64,000 nt of DNA from JASGDN01 sp049840815 (GTDB lineage Bacteria > Chloroflexota > Chloroflexia > Thermomicrobiales > UBA6265), in contig JASGJI010000017.1 in the NCBI GenBank assembly GCA_049840815.1, positions 372,001 to 436,000 of the forward strand, given 5' to 3'. The notes beneath the pieces were generated by a model. The model was not told the DNA's origin. It saw nothing but the letters and a program-made list of their open reading frames with translations, and did no database searches. Shown piece by piece: positions 53,565 to 62,273 of this stretch. Within the stretch, counting starts at the first letter, position 1. Each line of letters opens with the position of its first letter. The position numbers and the translations under genes are program-made.

Positions 53565-54398
53565 ATGAACGACCGGAATCGTCCGGTGAAACGCGCGTAC
53601 GAGCATGGCACAGGCTCCGCGGCGGTCAGAACGAACGGCTCGTCCGGTGCATTCGCGACGCCTTCCGGTTCGGGACCGGCGGCTCGTCATGAAGTCCAGC
53701 CCCGTAGCCTCGCCAGCGACCTGATGGCGAGTCCTGGCCAGCACCTCGCTGACGACACGGCCGGACAGATCCCCGATATCGTCATCCGCCGTCTCCCCAT
53801 CTACGTCCGCACGCTGAAGGCGCTGCACGACCGCGAAGTGACGTCGGTCTCCTCGGAGGAGCTGGCCGACCTGATCGGGGTGACCGCGGCGCAGATCCGG
53901 CGCGACCTCTCCTATTTCGGGAAGTTCGGCAAGCAGGGCAAGGGCTACGATACCGAGTTCCTGGCCCGCGCCATCGGGTCGATCCTCCGGCTGGACCGGC
54001 AGTGGCCAGTGGCCCTCGTTGGCCTCGGCCACCTTGGACGCGCCATCGCGAACTATCGTGGTTTCACGCCGTCGTCGTTCACCATCGTCTCCCTCTTCGA
54101 CCGCAATCCACGGCACATCGGTGATGTGATCAACGAGATTTCGATCCAGCCGGAATCGGAGCTGGTCGAATCGCTGCGGCGGGACAATATCAAGATCGGC
54201 ATCATTGCCACGCCGAAGATCCACGCGCAGGAGACGGCGGATCTGCTGGTGGAGGGAGGGATCGAGGCGATCCTGAACTACGCGCCGGTGATCCTGAAGG
54301 TGCCGGACTACGTGACAGTGCGTGAGATCGACCCGGTCAGCGCGCTCCAGAGCATCACGTACTACATCAGCGAGGACGGCGTCCCGCCCCGCTCCTGA
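53565..54398 (+). CDS. rex: Redox-sensing transcriptional repressor Rex
   Basis: 277 residues from ATG 53565, with GGGAGC six bases upstream. After about 55 extra hydrophilic residues comes the winged helix (VIRRLPIYVRTLKAL, then GVTAAQIRRDLSYFGKFGKQG) and the Rossmann domain with GLGHLGRAIANY. The domain-swapped C-terminal helix is ALQSITYYI. Rex senses the NADH/NAD ratio and represses fermentative and respiratory genes when NADH is low. The N-terminal extension is longer than in most Rex proteins; ATG 53724 would give the usual size. Confidence 0.94.
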   Translation: MNDRNRPVKRAYEHGTGSAAVRTNGSSGAFATPSGSGPAARHEVQPRSLASDLMASPGQHLADDTAGQIPDIVIRRLPIYVRTLKALHDREVTSVSSEELADLIGVTAAQIRRDLSYFGKFGKQGKGYDTEFLARAIGSILRLDRQWPVALVGLGHLGRAIANYRGFTPSSFTIVSLFDRNPRHIGDVINEISIQPESELVESLRRDNIKIGIIATPKIHAQETADLLVEGGIEAILNYAPVILKVPDYVTVREIDPVSALQSITYYISEDGVPPRS

Positions 54399-54422
54399 CG
54401 CCCGCCGCTTCCCCAGACTCAC

Positions 54423-54453
54423 GACATCCCGAGCCGGTCAGGCTCGGGATGTC
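54423..54453. terminator. Bidirectional terminator hairpin
   Basis: GACATCCCGAGCC and its exact complement (13 bp) around a 5-base loop, between convergent rex and the isomerase gene. The stem shares CATCCCGAGC with the repeat at 9614-9834. Confidence 0.75.
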
Positions 54454-54479
54454 TGTGCTCGGCGTGTTCCGGGACGCGC

Positions 54480-55295
54480 CTACGCGAAGCCCATGACGGC
54501 CTTCGCCAGCGGCACATCCGGCTCGCTCAGCGAATGCAGCACCATCGCGCCATCGAACCCCGCTGTCTGCAACGCCGCGATCGTCTCCGGCCACGGGACG
54601 ATGCCCGTCCCTGCCGGGCAGAACCGTCCTTCCGCGTCGATGTCCTTCCCATGCGCGATCACGACCTCCGGGCCGAGCAGGTCCAGCGCTTCCTGCAAGA
54701 CCACCAACGGATCGCGGGAGAGGTCGCTTGCCGCGATGTTCGCCGCGTCGAAGCAGATCTTCAGGCGTGGATGCGCCAGCGCGTCCAGCAGTTCGCGGGC
54801 CTTCTGCGCATTCTTCGCCACGTTCGCCGGTTCTGGCTCGAAGGCCAGCACAATGTCGTGCTCATCTGCAATGGCCAGCGCTTCGCGCATCGAGGCGAGC
54901 AGGTCGTCCCACGCGTCCGGGGTGTCGTTGTCCGGATGACGTCGCCACATGTTCGCCGCGTCGCGCGTGCCGGTCGAGAGGGTGACGATGCGCGTGCCAA
55001 GCGGTGCACAGGACGCGGCGATCACGCGGAGGGAGGCCATGCCCTCGGCGCGGAGCGTTGGGTCGGGGTGGATCATGTTCCATGTGCCGCCGATGTTGGC
55101 GACCGCCAGGCCGGCTGCGGCTGCGGCATCCCGGATCTCGGTGAGGGTGCTATCCGGAACGGCAAGCGGCATCGAATCGAGTCCGACTGCCGCGAAGTCG
55201 AGCTGGAAGGTCGTGAATCCGGCCTCGGCGATGGCCTGCATCCGCTCGGCGAAGGTCGGGCGGGGGAAGACCATGTCGAAGATGGCGGGCTGCAT
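54480..55295 (-). CDS. Sugar phosphate isomerase/epimerase (TIM barrel)
   Basis: 271 residues of the AP-endonuclease-2/xylose-isomerase-like TIM-barrel family. Typical elements are FAERMQAIAEAGFTTFQLDF, VLAFEPEPANV with a metal Glu, LKICFDAANIA with Asp, and VIAHGKDID with His. GGGAGG precedes ATG 55295. Such enzymes act on inositols or sugar phosphates; the substrate is open. Confidence 0.88.
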   Translation of the reverse strand: MQPAIFDMVFPRPTFAERMQAIAEAGFTTFQLDFAAVGLDSMPLAVPDSTLTEIRDAAAAAGLAVANIGGTWNMIHPDPTLRAEGMASLRVIAASCAPLGTRIVTLSTGTRDAANMWRRHPDNDTPDAWDDLLASMREALAIADEHDIVLAFEPEPANVAKNAQKARELLDALAHPRLKICFDAANIAASDLSRDPLVVLQEALDLLGPEVVIAHGKDIDAEGRFCPAGTGIVPWPETIAALQTAGFDGAMVLHSLSEPDVPLAKAVMGFA

Positions 55296-55477
55296 GATGG
55301 AACCTCCCAACGGGCAATGCGGCGAGAGCCGGTGAATGGAACGACGCAATCGGTTCGTCCCATTGAACAGGCAAATGCCGCCTCGCGCCAGAGGAGGGAC
55401 GCTTGCCTTGTCTCGTTATCCGCGCCATCATGCCAGCACAGGACTCGCTCTATCGACGGCGTTCAGGGAGGCACTCG

Positions 55478-56002
55478 ATGTCGGAAGCGCCAAATCCGAA
55501 GCGCATGGATGATCTGCTGGAGGCCAACGAGAGGGCTGGGACAGCCTTGCACGATTTGATCGCGCGTCATACCGAACCCGACCTCATCACCGCAAGCGAT
55601 CTGGCGGGGTGGACCAGCAAGGATCACCTCATTCACCTCGCCGTTTGGGAGCGTGGGGTCATGCATGCACTCCGGGATGGCTGGCCGGAATGGCAGGGTG
55701 CCGGGGTCAGCGAGCAGGTGTATGTCGCGCGTTACGACGATGATTTCTTCTCGATCAACGAGCTGATTCGCAGACAGCATGTCGACTGGACGCTGGACGA
55801 TGTGCTCGCCGAGTTGCAGCGCGTCCATGAGGCGATGCAGGAGACAATTCGCCAGCTTGGCGAGGAAGGGTTGCGTCGTCCGGTCGGTGACTTCCGGGGC
55901 GATGACACCGATTTTCCGGTCATCGACTGGATTTCGGGCGATGCCTGGGATCACTATGACAAGCATCGTGGCTATATTGCGGTCATTCTCGGAGAAGCAT
56001 GA
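55478..56002 (+). CDS. ClbS/DfsB family four-helix protein
   Basis: 174 residues. The motif GWTSKDHLIHLAVWERGV and the last helix SGDAWDHYDKHRGYIAVIL fit the ClbS/DfsB group, DinB-like proteins named after colibactin self-protection. ATG 55478 has GGGAGG six to seven bases upstream. Any protective role here is untested. It is convergent with the gene at 56017, 14 bases away. Confidence 0.82.
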   Translation: MSEAPNPKRMDDLLEANERAGTALHDLIARHTEPDLITASDLAGWTSKDHLIHLAVWERGVMHALRDGWPEWQGAGVSEQVYVARYDDDFFSINELIRRQHVDWTLDDVLAELQRVHEAMQETIRQLGEEGLRRPVGDFRGDDTDFPVIDWISGDAWDHYDKHRGYIAVILGEA

Positions 56003-56016
56003 GGTCGTCGGTCTGG

Positions 56017-56535
56017 CTACGGCATTTCGGAGGCCGGGAACCCCTTCTCCTGCCATCGGGCGTATTTCCAGAGCGAGATGGCCCGGCGGATCTGGTGCAG
56101 ATCGCGGGTGTCCAGGTTGGAAAGGGTCGCCAGGTGCACATCGGACGCGCGATCGACAGCCACGATGGTCTCGAATCCATGCCGGCGAAGGATGTGCAGC
56201 ACGCGCGGCGTGAGATCGAGATCCTCCACGGGAGGATGGATGCGCCGTCGGACGATGGCGATGCCTTCTTCGATCGAACTCCAGATCAGGATTGGGACGC
56301 AGAAGACCAGTCCGATGGCAGCGACCCAGCCCACAGAGAGCAGGATCGCCGTGCCGACCTCATCACCCGTGATGGAGGCGGCGAGGATGATGGCAATGCA
56401 GACCGTCACCACCGTCGCGGAGCGGCGGACGGGGTCGATCGAGAAGGGATCGCTGACGTTGGTGCCTGCGGGAACCTGGCGGTAGTAGTAGGCCGTCTGG
56501 ACGCGCTGGGCGTGGGAGAAGGAACGGGTGCGCAT
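56017..56535 (-). CDS. Membrane protein with alpha-CTD-like C-terminus
   Basis: 172 residues from ATG 56535. Two membrane helices (SATVVTVCIAIILAASITG and AILLSVGWVAAIGLVFCVPI) are followed by a cytoplasmic domain with LTPRVLHILRRHGFETIVAV, later SNLDTRDLHQIRRAI. That domain resembles the helix-hairpin fold of the RNA polymerase alpha C-terminus, which contacts DNA and activators. The combination is unusual; I know no function for it. The start codon has a weak ribosome site. Confidence 0.65.
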   Translation of the reverse strand: MRTRSFSHAQRVQTAYYYRQVPAGTNVSDPFSIDPVRRSATVVTVCIAIILAASITGDEVGTAILLSVGWVAAIGLVFCVPILIWSSIEEGIAIVRRRIHPPVEDLDLTPRVLHILRRHGFETIVAVDRASDVHLATLSNLDTRDLHQIRRAISLWKYARWQEKGFPASEMP

Positions 56536-56702
56536 GAGGCCAGAGCCATTGGATGTGGGCGGACGCTGCCGCCGGTGAGACGAGAGATCGTCGCGGACGT
56601 TCCTCGTGCGGAGATCGCATTCGTGGGGACGCCGGAGCGTGGAACCCGAGCCCTGATCGTACGGCGTTTGCACGACAAACGCAACGGACGAGGGGAGAGG
56701 CG

Positions 56703-56846
56703 AGAGACGTGAGGAGTGAGGGCTGCCGGAGGTGCGTTTTCGATAACCGGTCTTTCACTCTACGTGGCGGGTCCGTCACCAAGCCGGGAATCCAGTGAGG
56801 CGCCACATCCTCTTTTTCTCTTTCCTCCCTCACTCCTCACGTCTCT
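56703..56846. repeat. Purine-rich inverted repeat, copy 2
   Basis: Perfect 20-bp inverted repeat: AGAGACGTGAGGAGTGAGGG (56703-56722) with 56827-56846, 104 bases apart. The right arm encodes the last residues and the stop of the MFS gene. Same theme as 18851-18990. Confidence 0.78.
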
Positions 56847-58110
56847 TCCCTCCGCGCAGCACCGCCAGATTCACCACCGCACCGAGCATCAGGCAGCCGC
56901 TTGTGATCATGAAGACCCATTCCATCCCGAAGTGTCCGCCCACGAAGCCCCCGACCAGCGGACCCGCCACCTGCCCGGCAAACTGTGCCGAAGTCGAGAA
57001 CCCGAGCACGGACCCGGCCATCGCGTCCGGCACGCTCAACCGGAGGACGCTGGTGACGGATGGGAGCAGGCCGGCCAGCGCGAGGCCCATCAGGAACCGC
57101 AATCCGACCAGCTGCCATTCGCTCGTCACGAACGCCTGCGGGATCAGGAGCAGCCCGCCGACGACCAGGCTCCCGATCACCACCCGTTGTGCGCCAATCC
57201 GGTCGCCCAGCCGCCCGAAGATCGGCGCGGCGATCATGCTCCCCAGCGCCGTGGCGGAGATGACGATGCCGGCCAGCAGCGCAATGCGTGAGGCATCGTC
57301 CACCAGCTGCCCGATGAAGAGCGTCAGGATCGGCTCGATGGACATGTTCGCGACCAGCAGCAGGAACGCGGTGAGGATCATCGCGTAGACCAGCGGCCGG
57401 TTCGGGATCGCGGACCAGGGCACCTTCGTCGCGCGGCGGCTCTCGGGCGTCGAGGGGGGACGTTGCTCCTCCTTGATCAACGTGGCGGTGAGGATGAAGG
57501 CGATGAAGATCAGCGCCGCCGAGATGCGGAACGTCCCTCGCACGCCAAGGATCGGCTGTAACGCGCCGCCCGCCACCGGGCCGATCAGGTTACCCGCCAT
57601 GATCCCGGAGGAGAGCAGGCCGAGCGCCCACCCCGCGCGATTCCGGGGTGCCTGGGTCGCCACCAGGATCGTCGCGGCGGCGGCGTAGCCCCCGAGGACG
57701 CCCGCCAGGGCGCGGAGCAGCACGAGCTGCTGGACGTTCTGGACCAGCGAGAGCAGGATCATCACGATGGTGATCCCGAAGCTCGCGCGGAGCAGGATCA
57801 GCTTGCGTCCACGCCGGTCCGCGAGCATGCCCCAGAGCGGAGAGACGAGCGCCGCCATGAAGTACGTAATTCCGTATGCCACACCGGACCACTGCGAGAT
57901 CCGGGCATGGCCGGTGATCCCGAGGTCTTCCACGTAGATGGGCAGGAAGGGGATGACCAGGCTGAGCGCGATGATGTTCGCGCAGACGCCGAAGAAGGCG
58001 ACGTAGAGATTGCGTTTCCAGTAGATGGAACCGCCCTGGTCCGGAGGTGAGAGGGGAGAGGAATGAGGCGCGAGGGATGTTCCTCGGTTCTCACTCCTCT
58101 CCCCTCTCAC
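56830..58110 (-). CDS. MFS transporter
   Basis: A twelve-helix major facilitator. The first helix is VAFFGVCANIIALSLVIPFL, the motif A loop is GMLADRRGRKLIL, and the second half repeats it as GRLGDRIGAQRVV, typical of drug exporters of the DHA1 type. The start is problematic: no ATG exists near the N-terminus. GTG 58110 (426 residues) lies in the right arm of an inverted repeat, while the natural N-terminus would be at an ATC codon (58026). The last five codons lie in another copy of that repeat. It follows guaA, 14 bases from its stop. Confidence 0.83.
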   Translation of the reverse strand: MRGERSENRGTSLAPHSSPLSPPDQGGSIYWKRNLYVAFFGVCANIIALSLVIPFLPIYVEDLGITGHARISQWSGVAYGITYFMAALVSPLWGMLADRRGRKLILLRASFGITIVMILLSLVQNVQQLVLLRALAGVLGGYAAAATILVATQAPRNRAGWALGLLSSGIMAGNLIGPVAGGALQPILGVRGTFRISAALIFIAFILTATLIKEEQRPPSTPESRRATKVPWSAIPNRPLVYAMILTAFLLLVANMSIEPILTLFIGQLVDDASRIALLAGIVISATALGSMIAAPIFGRLGDRIGAQRVVIGSLVVGGLLLIPQAFVTSEWQLVGLRFLMGLALAGLLPSVTSVLRLSVPDAMAGSVLGFSTSAQFAGQVAGPLVGGFVGGHFGMEWVFMITSGCLMLGAVVNLAVLRGGKRREE

Positions 58111-58111
58111 C
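58046..58111. repeat. Purine-rich inverted repeat, copy 3
   Basis: Arms of 22 bases (58046-58067 and 58090-58111) with one mismatch and a 22-base loop; reads GGTGAGAGGGGAGAGG at its left edge. It lies between the guaA stop and the start of the MFS transporter. Confidence 0.8.
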
Positions 58112-58124
58112 TTGCGATGCTCGC

Positions 58125-59777
58125 TTACTCCCACTCGATGGTGGCGGGCGGCTTCGAGGTGATGTCCAGTACCACGCGGGTGATGCCGTTCACCTCGTTC
58201 ACGATGCGGTTGCTGATCCGGCCGAGCACGTCGTAGGGAATGCGTGCCCAGTCGGCCGTCATCGCGTCCTGGCTGGAGACCGCCCGCACGGCGCAGACGC
58301 GGCCGTAGGTGCGGTAGTCGCCCATCACGCCGGTCGAGCGCACCGGCAGCAGGACCGCGAAGTATTGCCACACCTCACCGGCCAGCCCGGCGGCCTCGAT
58401 CTCTTCCCGCACGATGGCGTCGGCGGGGCGGAGGAGGTCGAGATCCTCGCGCGTGATCTCGCTCATGATGCGCACGGCCAGCCCGGGACCGGGGAACGGC
58501 TGGCGCTCCACGATCTCGTCCGGCAGCCCGAGCGCTCGCCCGACGTTGCGGACCTCATCCTTGAAGAGGAACTTCAGCGGCTCCACCAGGCCGAATTGCA
58601 TGTCGTCCGGCAGGCCACCGACGTTGTGGTGGGTCTTGATCTTGGCGGCGGCCTTCGTGTCCTTGGTGGTGCTCTCGATCACGTCCGGATAGAGGGTGCC
58701 CTGCGCCAGGAACTCGAACGGGCCGGCCTTGTCGGCCTCCGCCTCGAAGACGCGGACGAAGGTCTCGCCGATGATCTTCCGCTTCTCCTCCGGATCGGTG
58801 ACGCCGCTCAGCTTGTCCAGGAAGCGATCGGTGGCATCGACGTAGACGAGTTGCATGCCGAACGCCCGTGCGAAGACCTCCTGCACCAGTTCCGCCTCGC
58901 CCTGCCGCAGCAGGCCGTTGTTCACGAAGACGGGCGTCAGCTGGTCGCCGATCGCCTTGTGCAGCAGGGCGGCCGCGACGGAGGAATCGACGCCGCCGCT
59001 GAGGCCGAGCAGGACGCGGCCATCGCCGACCTTCTCGCGGATCTCCTGGATGGAGGCGTCGATGAACGACTCGGGCGACCATCCCGGCTCGATGCCGGCG
59101 ATGTCGACGAGGAAGTTGCGCAGAATGTCCGCCCCGAGCGGCGTGTGCTGGACTTCTGGGTGGAACTGGATGCCGACGAGCTTGCCCTTTGCCATCGCTG
59201 CGACCGGCGAGTTGCCGGAGGTGCCGATCACCTCGAAGCCGTCCGGAGCCTTCGCGATGTGGTCGCCGTGGCTCATCCAGACGTCGATCTGGGCCGGCAG
59301 GTTCGCGAAGAGGGCCGATTCCGTCGCACCCGGCACGACATCGACCGTCGCCGGACCGTACTCGCGGTGATTCGCCGGGGCGACCTTGCCGCCGGGGAGG
59401 TTGTAAGCGAGCAGGTTGGAGCCGTAGCAGATGCCGAGCACCGGCAGGTCGCGCTCCAGCACCCAGGCCGGGAGCTGCGGCGCGCCCTCGGCGTAGACGC
59501 TGGCCGGACCTCCGGACAGGATGATCGCCTTCGGATCGAGCGCAGCGATCTCGTCCCACGTCACGTCGTGGTGCAGCAACTCGCCATAGATGCCGATCTC
59601 GCGGATGCGGCGCGTGATGAGCTGGCTGTACTGGGAGCCGAAGTCGAGGATGGCGACGGCATCCACCGGCTTGCCTTCGGACCCGGCATCAGCGAGGAGG
59701 TGAGCGCTTTCGGCGACCTGCGTCTCATCGACGCCGGATTCAGGGGTGAACGCGAGTTCGGATGGGGATGTCGACAC
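58125..59777 (-). CDS. guaA: GMP synthase (glutamine-hydrolysing)
   Basis: 550 residues. It converts XMP to GMP using glutamine nitrogen and ATP. The glutaminase domain (residues about 40-230) has the nucleophile Cys in LGICYGSNLLAYN and the His-Glu pair in GIQFHPEV; the ATP pyrophosphatase loop is GLSGGVDSSVAA; the C-terminal dimerisation domain ends with ITSKPPATIEWE. The residues after the Cys (Ser-Asn) differ from the usual Met-Gln. An N-terminal tail of some 40 residues is extra. The MFS gene follows. Confidence 0.96.
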   Translation of the reverse strand: MSTSPSELAFTPESGVDETQVAESAHLLADAGSEGKPVDAVAILDFGSQYSQLITRRIREIGIYGELLHHDVTWDEIAALDPKAIILSGGPASVYAEGAPQLPAWVLERDLPVLGICYGSNLLAYNLPGGKVAPANHREYGPATVDVVPGATESALFANLPAQIDVWMSHGDHIAKAPDGFEVIGTSGNSPVAAMAKGKLVGIQFHPEVQHTPLGADILRNFLVDIAGIEPGWSPESFIDASIQEIREKVGDGRVLLGLSGGVDSSVAAALLHKAIGDQLTPVFVNNGLLRQGEAELVQEVFARAFGMQLVYVDATDRFLDKLSGVTDPEEKRKIIGETFVRVFEAEADKAGPFEFLAQGTLYPDVIESTTKDTKAAAKIKTHHNVGGLPDDMQFGLVEPLKFLFKDEVRNVGRALGLPDEIVERQPFPGPGLAVRIMSEITREDLDLLRPADAIVREEIEAAGLAGEVWQYFAVLLPVRSTGVMGDYRTYGRVCAVRAVSSQDAMTADWARIPYDVLGRISNRIVNEVNGITRVVLDITSKPPATIEWE

Positions 59778-60127
59778 GAGGGGAACACTCCGTGGGTGGG
59801 GGTGGAAGGAGACCGGGCCGAGGTCGGCGATGACCGTGCGGTGAGGAGGTGGTGGCTGTGGCGCCGGGGCGAGGACGCTCTCCGGCGACTGTTCCCGTCA
59901 TTCTACCCCGAGCAGAGCCGGGAGCCGACAATACCGATCGGCGTCCCTGATCGAGTCGACCTATGTGAGTGGTTTCTGCGGTGGCGGTGCACCCTGGGGC
60001 AAGAGGGCGTCGCGCGACGGAGCATCTCCGTCGCCATCAGAATCCCCGCGGGGGACGCTGCCTCTTCTCGGATTGACGAGAATCTGTGAGATAGTAGGCG
60101 GAGTGGATTCACTGAATCAGACAGGGT
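59778..60127. other. Divergent intergenic region between guaA and small genes
   Basis: 350 bases without a credible gene. It contains a possible minus-strand -10 box TAGAAT near 59900 for guaA, and an inverted repeat TTCTCG-GATTGA-CGAGAA at 60065-60082 just before the small rightward genes. No known purine riboswitch was recognised. Confidence 0.45.
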
Positions 60128-60463
60128 GTGCTCTCCGTGGGTGAGCGTTCATGGATCAATCAGCTCGATCACCGCGCAAGGATCCGGGCACGGATGGCTC
60201 TTGATCGGCAAGGTAATGTCATCTCGTTCACGATCCAGCTCGAGTATTGGCATCGTGAGAAGTGGCGGCCAGTGATTCGCTATGACAGCGCGCATGGCCA
60301 GGCGCATATCGACTATCTTGCGCCGAATGGAAGGGAGTATGATAAGACTTGGTTGGGCATCTTCCCGCCGTTCAATGAGGCATTCACCATTGCCGAACTC
60401 GAGCTTGTGAACCGGTATGATGAGCATATCGAGCAGTTCCTTAGGAAGGAGACGGCATCCTGA
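60128..60463 (+). CDS. Small conserved-type protein of unknown function
   Basis: 111 residues starting at GTG 60128, or GTG 60137. A central segment VISFTIQLEYWHREKWRPV followed by IRYDSAHGQAHIDYL resembles a small DUF family (possibly DUF7718) found beside toxin-antitoxin or mobile genes; I am not sure of the match. Base composition is visibly less GC-rich than the surroundings. The stop overlaps the next start by one base (TGATG), so both are coupled. Confidence 0.65.
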   Translation: MLSVGERSWINQLDHRARIRARMALDRQGNVISFTIQLEYWHREKWRPVIRYDSAHGQAHIDYLAPNGREYDKTWLGIFPPFNEAFTIAELELVNRYDEHIEQFLRKETAS

Positions 60464-60708
60464 TGGCACTCAAATCACCAACTTCCCTGCTATCAGGGCT
60501 TGCTGATCCCGGCGTCATGTTCTCTCAGGATGTGATGGAGGATCCGGATGTCGCGCCGGAACTCGCACATCCGGACAATAAGACACCTATTCTTCGCATC
60601 TACCGCCGCGGCGAAGGGCCGCTCGGGGAGCCGGACATCGTCACCCGACGCACCGAGGCGTACATCATTGGTTGGGACGATGTCGAGCCGTGGCCGGATG
60701 AGGCGTAG
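60463..60708 (+). CDS. Small protein of unknown function, coupled to previous gene
   Basis: 81 acidic residues, with no membrane helix or known motif. The sequence IYRRGEGPLGEPDIVTRR, then AYIIGWDDVEPWPDEA at the end, suggests a compact partner of the preceding protein. Coupled by TGATG. It may be the antidote or cofactor of a two-gene cassette, but that is only a guess. Confidence 0.6.
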   Translation: MALKSPTSLLSGLADPGVMFSQDVMEDPDVAPELAHPDNKTPILRIYRRGEGPLGEPDIVTRRTEAYIIGWDDVEPWPDEA

Positions 60709-60711
60709 CGA

Positions 60712-61170
60712 TCATTCGATGGGGTCTTCGCCGTCCGACGCCGGCTCGCCCAAGTAGACGTATTCCTTGTCGAATGCCCAATCCACGATGGTTTCCAGCT
60801 CGACCTCCAGCCGGGGATGCAGCGGGTCGATCTGCTTCGTCAGGTGCATGTCCACTACCGAGCGGTCGTCGAAGCCGATGCCCTTCGCCAGCGCATCCAG
60901 CGCGATCTTCAACCCGCCATCGAGGTCCCGCCGCATGGGCGTCTCGAAGTAGAACGTGAAGTACGCGCCGATCAGCGACGCGCCGAACGCTTTCTCCACC
61001 ATCGGGTCCAGCTCGCCGCGCTCCCGCATTCCCGAAAGCAGCTTCGTCACGTCCCGCTTGAACGCCTGCGCCGGTTTGCTCAAAACACGCCGCTTGCCGA
61101 CCGTCACATACTGGTTGTTCACGCTTGGCGGCAGCGGGAGGGTGAGCGTCAGCGAAACGGGCGATTTCAT
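60712..61170 (-). CDS. RusA family crossover-junction endonuclease
   Basis: 152 residues from ATG 61170. The N-terminal strand SLTLTLPLPPSVNNQYVTVG and the metal cluster RRDLDGGLKIALDALAKGIGFDDRSV carry the three aspartates of RusA, which resolves Holliday junctions. Rus proteins are usually phage-borne, yet here the gene overlaps the serine hydrolase gene (61167-61170) in a chromosomal operon. Confidence 0.88.
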   Translation of the reverse strand: MKSPVSLTLTLPLPPSVNNQYVTVGKRRVLSKPAQAFKRDVTKLLSGMRERGELDPMVEKAFGASLIGAYFTFYFETPMRRDLDGGLKIALDALAKGIGFDDRSVVDMHLTKQIDPLHPRLEVELETIVDWAFDKEYVYLGEPASDGEDPIE

Positions 61171-62267
61171 CCGCCCGTCACATCCGGCAGGGCGAGGAGG
61201 GCGCGGAGTTCGCGCTGCATCGCCCAGACGTTGCAATCCTGGTTCGCCAGGATCGCCACCGTCGTCTCCGTCTGCGGGTAGTGGGCGAGGATCGAGGCGA
61301 CGCCCGCGTTGATGCCGTCCTTCTGCATCGTCACCACCGCCCCCTCCGCGTCCAGCAGGAACTCGAAGCCGAACCCGTACATCTGCCGGAACGGGTCGCG
61401 CTCGGTCGGCTCCGAGGCGTCGACGTGCGGATGCAGCAGGAGATCGCGCCCCGCCTCGCCGGTGAGGACGCCTTCGCGCAAGGCCCCGATGAAGCGGACG
61501 AGGTCGTGGGCAGGCACCGTCGCGCCGCCATCCGGCGAGCCGATCGGCGGGTAGGAGTAGATGTTCTTCTGCCAGCGTGCGGAGCCATCCGGTGCATCGT
61601 CGAGCTGTGTGTAGTGTTCGGCGAAGTCCGGCGCGGCGATGTCCATCGCCAGGAAGTCGGAGCCGGTCATTCCCGCCGGTCCGAAGATGCGTTCTCGCAC
61701 TACGTCGCGGTACGTCATCCCCGTTGCACGTTCGATCGCCAGCCCAAGCAGCACGAAGGCGCAGTTGTTGTAGCGCACGCCCTCGCCCGGCGAGAAGTTC
61801 GGCGCCTTGTACGCGAAGTTCGGCAGGAAGTCGACCGTCTCCCGGACGCGGTAGTTCGGCGAGTCGATGAAGAGCGCGGCGTAATCCTCGCCAGCTTCCT
61901 CGTCCGCGTCGTCGGCGATGCCGGAGGTGTGCGTCAGGGCATGGAAGATGGACACCGTCTCCGGGATCGCGGTACCCTCCAGCCCGAGGTAGGGGATGAG
62001 CGGGGTATCGAGCGCGAAGTCGCCGCGCTCGATACATTGGACGGTCGCGACCGCCGTGAAGAGCTTCGTCACCGAGGCGATGTCGAAGCGCGTGGTCAAC
62101 GCGTTCGGGACGCCGAACCCGCGATGCGCCAGTCCGAACGCCTTGTGGTACTGCTCCTGCCCGCCGCGCACGACGCAGCAGACGCCGCTGAAGTCATGCT
62201 CCCCGGCGTATCGGGTAACGATCGCCCCGATGGCATCCGCTGGGGTAGCGGGCAGGTCGGTCATCAT
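61167..62267 (-). CDS. Beta-lactamase family (class C-like) serine hydrolase
   Basis: 366 residues. SxxK is SVTK in FDIASVTKLFTAVAT, and the YxN motif is YNN in GVRYNNCAFVLLG. Fold and HTSGI element (FHALTHTSGIADD) place it with class C beta-lactamases, D-aminopeptidases and EstB-type esterases. No signal peptide is evident. Its start is six bases behind the end of the RNA methyltransferase gene and its stop overlaps the RusA start, so all three are probably cotranscribed. Confidence 0.9.
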   Translation of the reverse strand: MMTDLPATPADAIGAIVTRYAGEHDFSGVCCVVRGGQEQYHKAFGLAHRGFGVPNALTTRFDIASVTKLFTAVATVQCIERGDFALDTPLIPYLGLEGTAIPETVSIFHALTHTSGIADDADEEAGEDYAALFIDSPNYRVRETVDFLPNFAYKAPNFSPGEGVRYNNCAFVLLGLAIERATGMTYRDVVRERIFGPAGMTGSDFLAMDIAAPDFAEHYTQLDDAPDGSARWQKNIYSYPPIGSPDGGATVPAHDLVRFIGALREGVLTGEAGRDLLLHPHVDASEPTERDPFRQMYGFGFEFLLDAEGAVVTMQKDGINAGVASILAHYPQTETTVAILANQDCNVWAMQRELRALLALPDVTGG

Positions 62268-62273
62268 GATGGC

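Noticed and set aside
58125..58371. Upstream extension of the MFS gene to 58371
   Set aside because: It would lie antisense-free but within the guaA coding region in another frame, and the added residues do not resemble a transporter.
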